A stretch of DNA of 19,333 bases from Strigomonas culicis (Eukaryota; Euglenozoa; Kinetoplastea; Trypanosomatida; Trypanosomatidae). The DNA lies in contig AUXH01000370.1 of NCBI GenBank assembly GCA_000482145.1, positions 1 to 19,333 of the forward strand. The letters run 5' to 3'. Of the stretch, positions 7,661-15,516 are shown piece after piece (position 1 is the first letter of the stretch; every line of letters starts with the position of its first letter). The notes under the pieces are model-generated. The model searched no databases, was not told the DNA's origin, and saw only the letters and a list, made by a program, of their open reading frames with translations. The translations under genes were made by a program, and so were the position numbers.

Positions 7661-10081
7661 TCAGGCAGCGTCAGACGTGACCTGGAAGAGCTGCTCCTTC
7701 GCCTCGCCCGTCAGTGTGTAGGACAGCTTCACGCGAAGCAGCAGCTTGCCCTTGTTCTTGTCCCCGTTGGCGGTGTTCACGCGCACCTTCTGCGACATCG
7801 TGCACGCCGGCGAGAGAGTGTTGAAGGGCTGCGGTGCCACCTCCAAGGTGCACTGCTTGGGCGCCGCCAGCTGGATGGCCACATGCTCCAGCGCCTTGGG
7901 TGCCTTGTTCTCGAAGGCAATTTCCGCCTCAAAGACATCGTCCTTCACGGTGTGTAGCAAAAAAGTGCTAAAGTCCCCGCATTCGAAGACCTTGGTGCCC
8001 TTCGCCTTCGTGGGGGAGACCACCTGAGAGGTGGAGCGGGGCGAGCTAGACCCACTCGTGCCGTGCGCAAGAGGGTCGACGTGCGCGCGCGGCACCGCCG
8101 CCGCCGGTGCAGCGGGCGCGGCGCCGAACAGGTTGTCGAGCGTCGCGGTGACCGGCTCGGCGCGCGCCGCGACCTGGTCCGCGATGGAGTCCGGCTTCGG
8201 GCCGTCAAAGCCGAACAGGTCGTCCAGCGCAGTGGCGGTCTGCGTCTGCAGCGTCGCCGCCGAGACGGTGACGATCTGCACCGGCTGCACCCCGCCGTCG
8301 GGCGGCGCGATCGCGATGGGCGGCATGCGCGAGAAGCTGAACTTCGCCTCCTCGGGGAAGTTGCTGAGGAGCTGCGTGAACTCGCACGCGCGCTGCTGCA
8401 GTTCGCAGTCGAGGCTGCTGAGGCTGCTAGAGAAGTTGGCGAGCACCTGCGTCTGCGTCTCGGGGTAGCGCGTGGCCAGCTTCATGAGCGCCGTCAGCCC
8501 GTACCGCTTCAGCAGGTTGAAGGAGGTGTTACTAGTGATGTCGCACAGACACAAGGCCACCTCCTTGCACGTAATGTCCTTCACGGTGCGCAGCAGCACG
8601 TCGGTGTACTCGCCGAGGGCCCAGATGGCCACCATCATGAACGCCTTCCGTGCGTGATGGATAGCATCGAAGGGAAAGTAGGCCTCCTCCCAGAGCACCT
8701 TCATCGCGGAGCGCTTCACGTCCTCCGGCTGGTTCGACAGCACGGCGATGAGGTGCTTCGCAAAATCGACCTTGGCGTGCTGCCGCGACAGCTTGAGCAG
8801 CTTCAGTGACAGCTCCACGCGCCACTCGTCGTTCGGGGACTTGGTCTCCAGGATCGTGCAGACGTGGTGCGTCACCTCCGCGCGCATGTCGTCCGTGCAC
8901 AGCGTGAGGTAGGTCAGCAGGTCGGGCACAATGAGTCGGATGTTGTCGTTCGTGACCAGCGCCACCGTCAGCTCGAGCGCGCGCCGGCGGATCGAGATGT
9001 CGGGGTCCGTCAGGCACTCCAGCACGACGGCGCGGTGCTGCTGTACGGTGTCAAGGTCGTCCTCCACGTAGTCCAGCAGGCACTGCAGCGCGACAAAGCG
9101 CAAGTTGTTGTCCTTGTTCGAGAGAAACCGCGTGATGGTGTTAATCGCCAGCAGGCGGAGGCCGTCGTCACTCTCAATGGCATTGATTGTGCGCACGCAC
9201 TCGTAGTGGATGGCACAGCCGACGTTCTTGCTGCTGTCCGTGTTCGTCAGGACCTGCGCGAGCACGTCGTTGAGCGCCTCGGAGGTGACCAGACTACCAC
9301 GGCCGATGATGCGCATGAACTCCAGCAGCTTCACTTGCACGAAGGGGTCCGTAATGCCACTCACGTCCTGCGCCGTGACGCGCGAGGAGAGCACAAGTGA
9401 CTTGAGCACGCGGACCGCTGCCGTCGCCAGGCGGCGGTAGTTGGGCAAGAAGCAGGCGCCCTGCTCCGTCAGCAGGCATTGGTTCACCAAGGTGAGCGCG
9501 GTGAGGAGTGTTTGGGCCAGGTTGTTCTGAAACATGTCCGTGAGTTTTTCGAGGAAGTACTCCGCGTGCTCAGGGACCTTTTTCACAATGTGCAGCGCCG
9601 TGAGGCACGCCTTGCGCTTCACCGCCGCGCTATCGCTCTCCACGAGCTTCATCACGTCATCGAAGACGTCGCGCGACATGTCGACGCTGGCCACGTTGGC
9701 GGCCGCGTTGAGCGCGATCATCTGCTCCAGACTGCTTACGGAAGACAAGTCCTTCTTCATGTGATTCTCTGCCAACGTCAGCACCTCGTCCTTCTCGTCC
9801 AGCAGCAACTGCAGCGCGAGATAGCCAATTCGCTTGCCGTTGAAATCCTTCTGTGAAAGCAAGTTGACGACCTCCAACTGACCAAACTCCGTCGGGTACC
9901 CCAGCATACGAATGTACAGCAACTTGAGCATGCACCGCGACCGCAGATACGGGGTGTTCTCCTCAAAACCCTCGCGAATGACCGCGCACTCGCGATTCAC
10001 CAACCGGCGCTCTTCATCTGCCGTCTTGCACTTTCGTACAGAGCGAATTAATTCGCGCAGGCGCATAGAATTCATGGACAT
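7661..10081 (-). CDS. AP1G: AP-1 clathrin adaptor complex, gamma-adaptin large subunit
   Basis: 806-residue gamma chain of AP-1, which with beta1, mu1 and sigma1 sorts cargo in clathrin vesicles between trans-Golgi and endosomes. The N-terminus (LRELIRSVRKCKTADEERR; ENTPYLRSRCMLKLLYIRML; GYPTEFGQLE; KRIGYLALQLLLDEKDEV) is classic gamma-adaptin. The helical-solenoid trunk spans about 1-585, a Pro/Ala/Ser hinge 590-695 and the gamma-ear 697-806 (TVKDDVFEAEIAFENKAPKA onward). The hinge has two copies of TAT-(A)-LDxLFG, at 615-624 and 645-653, possible clathrin- or accessory-binding motifs. Length fits the family (about 820). The start lies among three close Met (1, 3, 6). AG at 10107-10106 gives a 24-base leader; AG at 10087-10086 would leave four bases and might favour Met3. 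Identity is secure. Confidence 0.95.
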   Translation of the reverse strand: MSMNSMRLRELIRSVRKCKTADEERRLVNRECAVIREGFEENTPYLRSRCMLKLLYIRMLGYPTEFGQLEVVNLLSQKDFNGKRIGYLALQLLLDEKDEVLTLAENHMKKDLSSVSSLEQMIALNAAANVASVDMSRDVFDDVMKLVESDSAAVKRKACLTALHIVKKVPEHAEYFLEKLTDMFQNNLAQTLLTALTLVNQCLLTEQGACFLPNYRRLATAAVRVLKSLVLSSRVTAQDVSGITDPFVQVKLLEFMRIIGRGSLVTSEALNDVLAQVLTNTDSSKNVGCAIHYECVRTINAIESDDGLRLLAINTITRFLSNKDNNLRFVALQCLLDYVEDDLDTVQQHRAVVLECLTDPDISIRRRALELTVALVTNDNIRLIVPDLLTYLTLCTDDMRAEVTHHVCTILETKSPNDEWRVELSLKLLKLSRQHAKVDFAKHLIAVLSNQPEDVKRSAMKVLWEEAYFPFDAIHHARKAFMMVAIWALGEYTDVLLRTVKDITCKEVALCLCDITSNTSFNLLKRYGLTALMKLATRYPETQTQVLANFSSSLSSLDCELQQRACEFTQLLSNFPEEAKFSFSRMPPIAIAPPDGGVQPVQIVTVSAATLQTQTATALDDLFGFDGPKPDSIADQVAARAEPVTATLDNLFGAAPAAPAAAVPRAHVDPLAHGTSGSSSPRSTSQVVSPTKAKGTKVFECGDFSTFLLHTVKDDVFEAEIAFENKAPKALEHVAIQLAAPKQCTLEVAPQPFNTLSPACTMSQKVRVNTANGDKNKGKLLLRVKLSYTLTGEAKEQLFQVTSDAA

Positions 10082-10501
10082 TTTGCTGAAGCGAAAAAAG
10101 AGACACTGAAAGAAAATAGTACAAACTTGCTTTTGATTCTTGTATCAGCGTTTTCACACGATATGATCAACTAGAGAGAAAATGAGAAGCGTACAACAAC
10201 GTTACAAAGGAAAACAAAACAATACTAAGTGAGTTTTGTGTGCACGTACAGGTGTGAGAAGGAAGGAGTGAGAGACGAGACATTAAGAGATCAAATGAAA
10301 GAAAAAGACAAGGCGAAGTGAAAGGATGTAAACCTGTTAAGAGTAAACAATAAATATAAAAAAGGAATTGTATTACAACTTAGAGACATACCCCACATCT
10401 GGAGTAATGAAAGTAAGTAGGATCTGCTCATTAATCGTTATTTATTCGCAATTGCGTGAGTGACAAAAGATACATCTTGCATTTTGGTAGGCTATACGCG
10501 C
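10082..10501 (-). other. Intergenic region between HECT ligase and AP-1 gamma
   Basis: The 420 bases are strongly purine-rich on the plus strand, so the transcript side is pyrimidine-rich. They comprise the HECT gene 3' flank and the AP-1 gamma leader. No open frame with a credible product and no structured RNA were noticed. Confidence 0.6.
10106..10121 (-). promoter_or_regulatory. Predicted trans-splice acceptor of AP-1 gamma gene
   Basis: Minus strand TACTATTTTCTTTCAG, AG at 10107-10106. A second pyrimidine tract and AG (TCTCTTTTTTCGCTTCAG, AG 10087-10086) lies only four bases before the ATG. The first gives the more usual leader. Confidence 0.5.
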
Positions 10502-13500
10502 TTACGAAAGGCTGAAGTTCTTCCGTCCTTCTGTGACCGCGAGAAGTAAGCGCTGCTTCATGATGTCCCGCGATGTGTAAGGGGGCAGCTTCAGATACAA
10601 AAAGCACGTACTGCACGACGGTAGCGTGGCCTCGTTCTTGCTATCCATCTCCTTCTTGACCACCGTAATCTTCCTTCCGAGTCCCTGCAGGCCGTTCAGC
10701 GGCAACCGGCTGCTTCCTGTCAAGAATTCGAGGAACAGCCGCTGCTCCTTGCGGCCGAAATCGCCCCCGACAATGGAGGTGAACAGCTTCACCTCTTTGG
10801 AGCCTGCCGTGTACCCGTGGGCCTCCGTCACCACGGACTCGAGCTGCGCCTCCGTGAAGAGCGGAGCGGCGCCTTCCTCCTCGCTATCCTGCCCGCCGAG
10901 CACCACACACAGTTCCTCATCGGATAGGGAAAAGAGGGTGGACAGGTCCACAGAGCGCAGAAGCCCTAGCAGAAAGGCTTGCAGGTTCATGAGCGTCGTT
11001 GAAAAGTGCGCCTTGATCCGCCCCACCACAAAATCGAGAACATTCTCTGGTTTGATGCTCTGCTCGTTCTCATCCTCGAGGCCCATCAGTTCCAACTCGC
11101 TCGCCGACGCAAGCAGCATCTGCTTAAAGGAGTTCGCCATCGTGGGCTCGAGCTCGGAAAGCAGCGCCCATAAAGAGGAGGTGTGCAGCAACTGCTCCTT
11201 CGAGACCGTGGCGCCATCGCGGTCGCTGCAGCGCAGTAGTGTCCACACGAGCGGATGGTAGCTCACATCCATCGTGTACCCGTCGACAAACGCGCGCCCC
11301 GTCAGTGCACCGCACACAAAGAACTCTGTCTCCCTGTTCTCCGTGCGGCTCGGCAAGCCGATCGTGCGCTGGTCGTCCGTGACGTACCACATGGGCTTGC
11401 ACCCGGTGAAGAAGGACGACATCTCCGCGTAGAGCTCCTGCGTCGGCCCGTTGCCCGTGCCCTCCTCGCCCTCGAAGGCAAAGGTGAGCTTCGAGCGGAG
11501 CGTCAGGGACGGGTGGAAGGCGTCCGCCAGCCGCAGCAGTGCGCCCCGCTCGTTGTCCCGCGGCACCGTGATCTTGCCGGCGAGCCCGTTGGAGTGCAGC
11601 GCGCCCTGCGCCGTGCCTCGTAGCGTGACGCCCGCGTCGGCGATGAACTGCAGCGCGTAGCGCCGGCAGTCGACCGCGAGGAAGCGGGTCAGCTCGCACT
11701 TGAAGGCGAGGGGGAGGGAGCGCCGCAAGCAGTCAATCACCGAGTAGAGCGGCTCCGGCAGGCCGAGCACGCCATGCGTGAAGACGAGCGCGCCGTACGA
11801 CGTGACGGCCTCGATGAGCCCGCGCCAGACCGCGTTGTCCTCGCAGAGGAACGCAGCGAAGTGCCGCAGGAGGCGGAATATGGGGCTGTCCTTGGGCTGC
11901 TGGGCCCAGCCGCCCGCGGCGTGCGGGCGCGTGACGCGGCACGCGCAGGCGCCCCCGATGGCGGCGCAGTGCAGCGGCTGCTGCTGCTGCAGCACCGCGC
12001 ACACGGGCGTCGTGTGGGCGAAGAGCGCCGCGCGGGTGAAGAGGTCCAGCCCCTCCACCGACGGCGCATGGCTGCGCTTCTTCTTCTTCTTGTTGGCGTT
12101 GGGGTCGTTGTTCTCCCTCCAGGACTCCAGCACGTCGCCGACCGTGGCCGACACGTTCGCCCGCACACACCCGAGCGCACGCTCTGTGCAGTGCGAGCAC
12201 ACGTCGTAGTTACAGGTGCGGCACGCCAGACTGCCATACTCGGAGCTGCCGCCGCACAGGTCGCACTTCCAATTGGTGCTGAAGTGGACCCGAAGAGGAT
12301 GTTTGTTTTTGCAGAAGAGCAGCGACGGGGCAGCGCCGCCGCTCGCTGCGGCCTCCGCGTCGCGGCACACGAACACGGCGCGGACGCTGCGGTCGGACTG
12401 CACCGTGTCCAAGAGGTGGAGCGTGCTCCCGTGGATGGAGAGCTTCTGCAGCTCTCGCAGGAGGTAGGCGACGAGCGCGGTGCACCAGGTGCGGTGCGCC
12501 TCCGACCCCGCCGGCAGGGCGCACGCCGTGTGCACCACCTTCTCGCACGTCCCGCGGTCGACGGTGTCCAGGTCCTCCAGGAGCCGGAACAGCTCCGCAA
12601 ACGAGGCCGTCTTCAGAAAGAGCTCCACGTCGGCGGTGGTCTGGGGCAGCAGCGCTGGCGTCGGCGGCGCGCTGCCGGCCGCGCGGCTGAGGGACTCCAC
12701 GATGGGGGACGGCCGGTGCCGCCCCGGCGGCTCGCCCCGCTCGTCGCCGCGCCCACGCTTGCGGGTCCCCGCGGTGCGGGGCAGGCTCTCGAGCGGCGCG
12801 TGCGGCCACAGGCCCTGCATCGCCTCGCCAATGCCGGCCTCATGCAGTATCACGGCCCACGTCGCGTCCCGCTTCACGAGCGTCGTGCTGAGGTGCTCCA
12901 GCACCGCCGCGGACTGCGTGGCCACCAAGTTGCGCAGCGCCGCCTTCGTCTCCTCCGTGTTCTGCGGAGTGTCGTGGCACACGAGGTGGAGGAACACCAT
13001 CTTTGCCAGAGCGGCGACCGGCGTGCTGCCAAACGACATGGCGCGGAGCGCGCGACGCAGCTCCGCCTTGACCGGGCACGCGCGCACCTGCTGCTCCGCC
13101 AGCGCGGCGGAGGGGACGTGCGGCAGTCGGCTCTCCAGCACGTACTGCGTGGGCACCGGCTGGAAGAACATCTGCGACTTAATCTTGCTCCGGCTGTTGG
13201 TGTCCGTCATCAGGTGCAGATTCACGTCATGGGCGTCGTTCTCGTCCATCAGCTCCACCGTCGGCACGCGTGCGAAGTACGCGTTCGTGAGCGTCACCGC
13301 GTCCTTCGCGCCGTAGCAGTAGTACATGTCGTCCGTGTCGCGGAACGCCCACTCGTACCGCCCCCGCGCGACCGGCACCGCGCCGAGCAGCTTGCCCAGC
13401 AGCGCAAGCGCGGACCACTGCGCGTTCGACACTTCCCACTGCAGGTTGGACAGCACGCGCACCGCCTCGTCGCCCTCCGTGGCCGCGGCGGGCTCCTCCG

Positions 13501-14497
13501 CACCGCTCGACACGACCTTGTGCGTAAAGGGATTGGGGAAGTGAAGCAGTAGGTGCTCGTTTTTGGCCAAGAGGCTCACGATAACCGCCAGCACGCCGTC
13601 CATCGTTTTTGACGACACCCCTTGCACCGGTGGGGCGCGGTCCTTCGAGGAAAAGATCGAGCAGACCGCGTCCGCGCAGGCGAGAACGAGCTCCTGGCGT
13701 ATCTCCGCCACACCGTCCACGCACGTCTTACACACCAACCGCAGGTAGCCGTCCGTGAGCGACCGCGCGTGGTCTGCGGACGGGGAGTGGAACGTGGCCA
13801 AGGCGACCACCATCTCCGTTACGGCACGCAGCAGTTCGTCCCACTCGTAGTCGACATCAAAGTGGCTCTCCAGTAGCTGCAGCTGGGAGAGCGTGATCGC
13901 CATGAAGCGGTCGCGGCGCGCGCCATCGTCGCCGCCGACGCGGACGAGCAAATTCAGAAAGCGAATAACGTAGCACGCCGTCCACTTGGTGCCGTCCAGG
14001 AGATGCTCGCAAAACAGAACGCGATCAAAGTTATCCGGGATGGCCTTTATCAGTGGAAGCAGCTTTGGGGCAGACCCGCACGTCGCCACCTCCCTAATGA
14101 TCTTGAGCACTTCCTCATTCAGCTCCGAGTGGTTGCAATTGGTGTAGCTCACCACCTTTGCTCTGCTTTTGAGGTCCAGCGTGTAGTAGGACAGCACCAC
14201 CTCAAATAGACGCGCCATGCACTTGGCAATCTGCGCCACGACCCGCTTCGACAGCGGGAAATTAAACAGCGTGACATGCGATAAGATGTGCGCCAGTGCC
14301 CGTGCCGCGATCACATACACGTCGCCGTCCACGCGGCCCTCCTTCCGGCTCGCCAACCCCTCGAGCAAGGTGACGCACACCGCGTCGATCGGGATGAAGT
14401 CGATCTCGCCAATGGCGAGCAGCGTGCACAGCTCGGTCAGGCGGTCAAGGAGAGGGACCTTCTTGTCGCAGAAGGTGAAGGGGCCGAACAGGTCCAT
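10502..14497 (-). CDS. HECT-type E3 ubiquitin ligase, TRIP12/UPL3-like, with internal zinc cluster
   Basis: 1331-residue HECT ligase, which passes ubiquitin from E2 to a cysteine and then to substrate. The HECT domain is at about 990-1331: FAFEGEEGTGNGPTQELYAE (1007-1026) is the N-lobe signature and TLPSCSTCFLYLKLPPYTS (1291-1309) carries catalytic Cys1298. The final TEGRKNFSLS closely resembles the ends of TRIP12/UPL3/UFD4 ligases. Residues 1-570 are helical, probably armadillo-like, as in that subfamily. A Cys/His cluster at 729-770 (Cys729, His733, Cys745, Cys748, Cys759, Cys762, Cys767, Cys770, with YDVCSHC) looks like a ZZ/C1-type zinc finger. Lys-rich 803-808 and RKRGRG 579-584 may be nuclear signals. 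The ORF extends two codons to a TTG; ATG 14497 starts MDLFGPFTF. HECT identity certain; subfamily likely; substrates unknown. Confidence 0.93.
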   Translation of the reverse strand: MDLFGPFTFCDKKVPLLDRLTELCTLLAIGEIDFIPIDAVCVTLLEGLASRKEGRVDGDVYVIAARALAHILSHVTLFNFPLSKRVVAQIAKCMARLFEVVLSYYTLDLKSRAKVVSYTNCNHSELNEEVLKIIREVATCGSAPKLLPLIKAIPDNFDRVLFCEHLLDGTKWTACYVIRFLNLLVRVGGDDGARRDRFMAITLSQLQLLESHFDVDYEWDELLRAVTEMVVALATFHSPSADHARSLTDGYLRLVCKTCVDGVAEIRQELVLACADAVCSIFSSKDRAPPVQGVSSKTMDGVLAVIVSLLAKNEHLLLHFPNPFTHKVVSSGAEEPAAATEGDEAVRVLSNLQWEVSNAQWSALALLGKLLGAVPVARGRYEWAFRDTDDMYYCYGAKDAVTLTNAYFARVPTVELMDENDAHDVNLHLMTDTNSRSKIKSQMFFQPVPTQYVLESRLPHVPSAALAEQQVRACPVKAELRRALRAMSFGSTPVAALAKMVFLHLVCHDTPQNTEETKAALRNLVATQSAAVLEHLSTTLVKRDATWAVILHEAGIGEAMQGLWPHAPLESLPRTAGTRKRGRGDERGEPPGRHRPSPIVESLSRAAGSAPPTPALLPQTTADVELFLKTASFAELFRLLEDLDTVDRGTCEKVVHTACALPAGSEAHRTWCTALVAYLLRELQKLSIHGSTLHLLDTVQSDRSVRAVFVCRDAEAAASGGAAPSLLFCKNKHPLRVHFSTNWKCDLCGGSSEYGSLACRTCNYDVCSHCTERALGCVRANVSATVGDVLESWRENNDPNANKKKKKRSHAPSVEGLDLFTRAALFAHTTPVCAVLQQQQPLHCAAIGGACACRVTRPHAAGGWAQQPKDSPIFRLLRHFAAFLCEDNAVWRGLIEAVTSYGALVFTHGVLGLPEPLYSVIDCLRRSLPLAFKCELTRFLAVDCRRYALQFIADAGVTLRGTAQGALHSNGLAGKITVPRDNERGALLRLADAFHPSLTLRSKLTFAFEGEEGTGNGPTQELYAEMSSFFTGCKPMWYVTDDQRTIGLPSRTENRETEFFVCGALTGRAFVDGYTMDVSYHPLVWTLLRCSDRDGATVSKEQLLHTSSLWALLSELEPTMANSFKQMLLASASELELMGLEDENEQSIKPENVLDFVVGRIKAHFSTTLMNLQAFLLGLLRSVDLSTLFSLSDEELCVVLGGQDSEEEGAAPLFTEAQLESVVTEAHGYTAGSKEVKLFTSIVGGDFGRKEQRLFLEFLTGSSRLPLNGLQGLGRKITVVKKEMDSKNEATLPSCSTCFLYLKLPPYTSRDIMKQRLLLAVTEGRKNFSLS

Positions 14498-14517
14498 GTT
14501 CAATCGTGGCTACGCGT

Positions 14518-14540
14518 CCTCTCCCTCTCTTCCTCTCTAC
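14518..14540 (-). promoter_or_regulatory. Purine-rich tract in predicted 5' UTR of the HECT gene
   Basis: On the minus strand about 23 bases of almost only G and A (GTAGAGAGGAAGAGAGGGAG and onward) lie between the predicted acceptor and the ATG. Purine tracts downstream of an acceptor can act as exonic splicing enhancers; that role here is inference. Confidence 0.3.
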
Positions 14541-14581
14541 AGTCACAGTAGGCTTCTGGGTTCAAAAAGTTGCTAGTATCA

Positions 14582-14612
14582 CTATGTGAAAAGGGGGAAG
14601 GGGAAAAGAAGA
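14582..14612 (-). promoter_or_regulatory. Predicted trans-splice acceptor of the HECT ligase gene
   Basis: Minus strand CATCTTCTTTTCCCCTTCCC continuing CCTTTTCACATAG, AG at 14583-14582. The leader is about 84 bases and contains no ATG, which supports the start at 14497. Confidence 0.65.
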
Positions 14613-14772
14613 TGTTCGTCATGCGGCATCACATCAAGAAACGCATTTCCACGGCTATACTAATATATCTGCATCCAAGTAGAGCGGCAACTTGCTTACA
14701 ATTACGAGATTTGCTTTCTTGCGGGTGCCTCTGTGGCTCCTAAATGTACACTGACCTCTGATGAGGAGGCGC

Positions 14773-15042
14773 TTAATTGTGTCGGAAGAACTTCCAGCCG
14801 ATGAAGGAGGGGAGAAAGAAGACGGAGAAGGCCATGAGCGCCAGCGTCGGGAGGCACAGAAAGTAAAAGTTACGATCCACTAGACGGTAATCCTCATCGT
14901 GCACGATGGTGTATCTGAACAGGCACTCAAAGCTGGTGTACACAAACCACACAACAAGAGCGAGTGTAGACAAAAAGAGAGGCCACCCGTACAAAAAGCA
15001 CCGGACAGGGTGCTTGTGGTAGTCGTGTTCGTACTTTTCCAT
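14773..15042 (-). CDS. PIGY: Small two-span membrane protein, probable PIG-Y subunit of GPI-GlcNAc transferase
   Basis: 89-residue protein starting MEKYEHDYHKHPVR, with hydrophobic spans at about 20-42 and 59-83 joined by a short polar loop (IVHDEDYRLVDRN). The C-terminal segment FYFLCLPTLALM...FLPSFIGWKFFRHN closely resembles what I recall of the end of human PIG-Y, where a second span starting FYxLxLP also finishes in KLFRHN. PIG-Y is a tiny accessory subunit of the ER complex that transfers GlcNAc to phosphatidylinositol, the first step of GPI-anchor synthesis, essential for trypanosomatid surface coats. Human PIG-Y is about 71 residues. The frame runs 14 codons upstream to a TTG; ATG 15042 follows a strong acceptor by 22 bases. 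The YGWPLFLST start of span one also recalls PIG-P, the chief alternative. The gene is real; the name is based on remembered similarity. Confidence 0.6.
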   Translation of the reverse strand: MEKYEHDYHKHPVRCFLYGWPLFLSTLALVVWFVYTSFECLFRYTIVHDEDYRLVDRNFYFLCLPTLALMAFSVFFLPSFIGWKFFRHN

Positions 15043-15064
15043 AGCAAAACTAATATCTGTAATC

Positions 15065-15099
15065 CTAGAAAACGTAGAGAACAACAGAAGAAGGGAGAG
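15065..15099 (-). promoter_or_regulatory. Predicted trans-splice acceptor of the PIG-Y-like gene
   Basis: Minus strand CTCTCCCTTCTTCTGTTGTT continuing CTCTACGTTTTCTAG, AG at 15066-15065. It lies 22 bases before ATG 15042, inside the upstream extension of the frame, so residues before that ATG are unlikely to be translated. Confidence 0.7.
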
Positions 15100-15212
15100 C
15101 GGAACAAAGAGACAATGATGAAAACAGACAGGTGCATATAGATAACGCAGGGTAACGTGTATATTCTAACAGAATTCATGTCATAAAACTCATAATAAAG
15201 ATCTAACAGCTT

Positions 15213-15235
15213 TTTGTTTGTTTGTTTGTTTGTTT
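15213..15235. repeat. (TTTG)n microsatellite
   Basis: About five and a half TTTG units on the plus strand, i.e. CAAA repeats in the transcript, within the spacer after the SHIPPO-motif gene. No function can be assigned. Confidence 0.85.
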
Positions 15236-15516
15236 ATTGTTTTCATCGGACCCGTACTAGTACATACCAACTCCATCTAAACATCTTGCTGGGGCAACAG
15301 TATATACACGGAAAACAAATGGAAATTATCAAAACAAGTTAGGATCTAATCGCACAAGAAAAAGAGGGGAGAGAGATTGTATTCTATAGTGATTTTATGT
15401 GTATGTATGTGCGTGTGTGCTCCGGCAGAGACAGGTAATAAAAGTTGCAATTGACTGTCTCCCGTGTGATCCCGCTTAGTGGCAGAGAGCGCTGGGCCGG
15501 AGGCAGGCACACGCGG

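Larger units (their letters stand above)
15043..15516 (-). other. Intergenic region between the SHIPPO-motif gene and PIG-Y-like gene
   Basis: 474 bases of AT-rich spacer with the TTTG repeat, a GT-rich stretch near 15394-15420, and the acceptor of the PIG-Y-like gene. No gene or structured RNA was recognised. Confidence 0.6.

Noticed and set aside
11774..13552. Plus-strand open frame of 592 codons opposite the HECT ligase gene
   Set aside because: It is antisense to a clear HECT protein, is dominated by Arg/His/Leu/Val/Gln as expected from reverse-complemented GC-rich codons, and shows no domain or splice acceptor.
14740..14775. CTGA and TGATGA close together, suggesting a box C/D snoRNA
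   Set aside because: The order and spacing are wrong for a C/D RNA, no terminal stem is visible, and the site falls at the 3' end of the PIG-Y-like gene.
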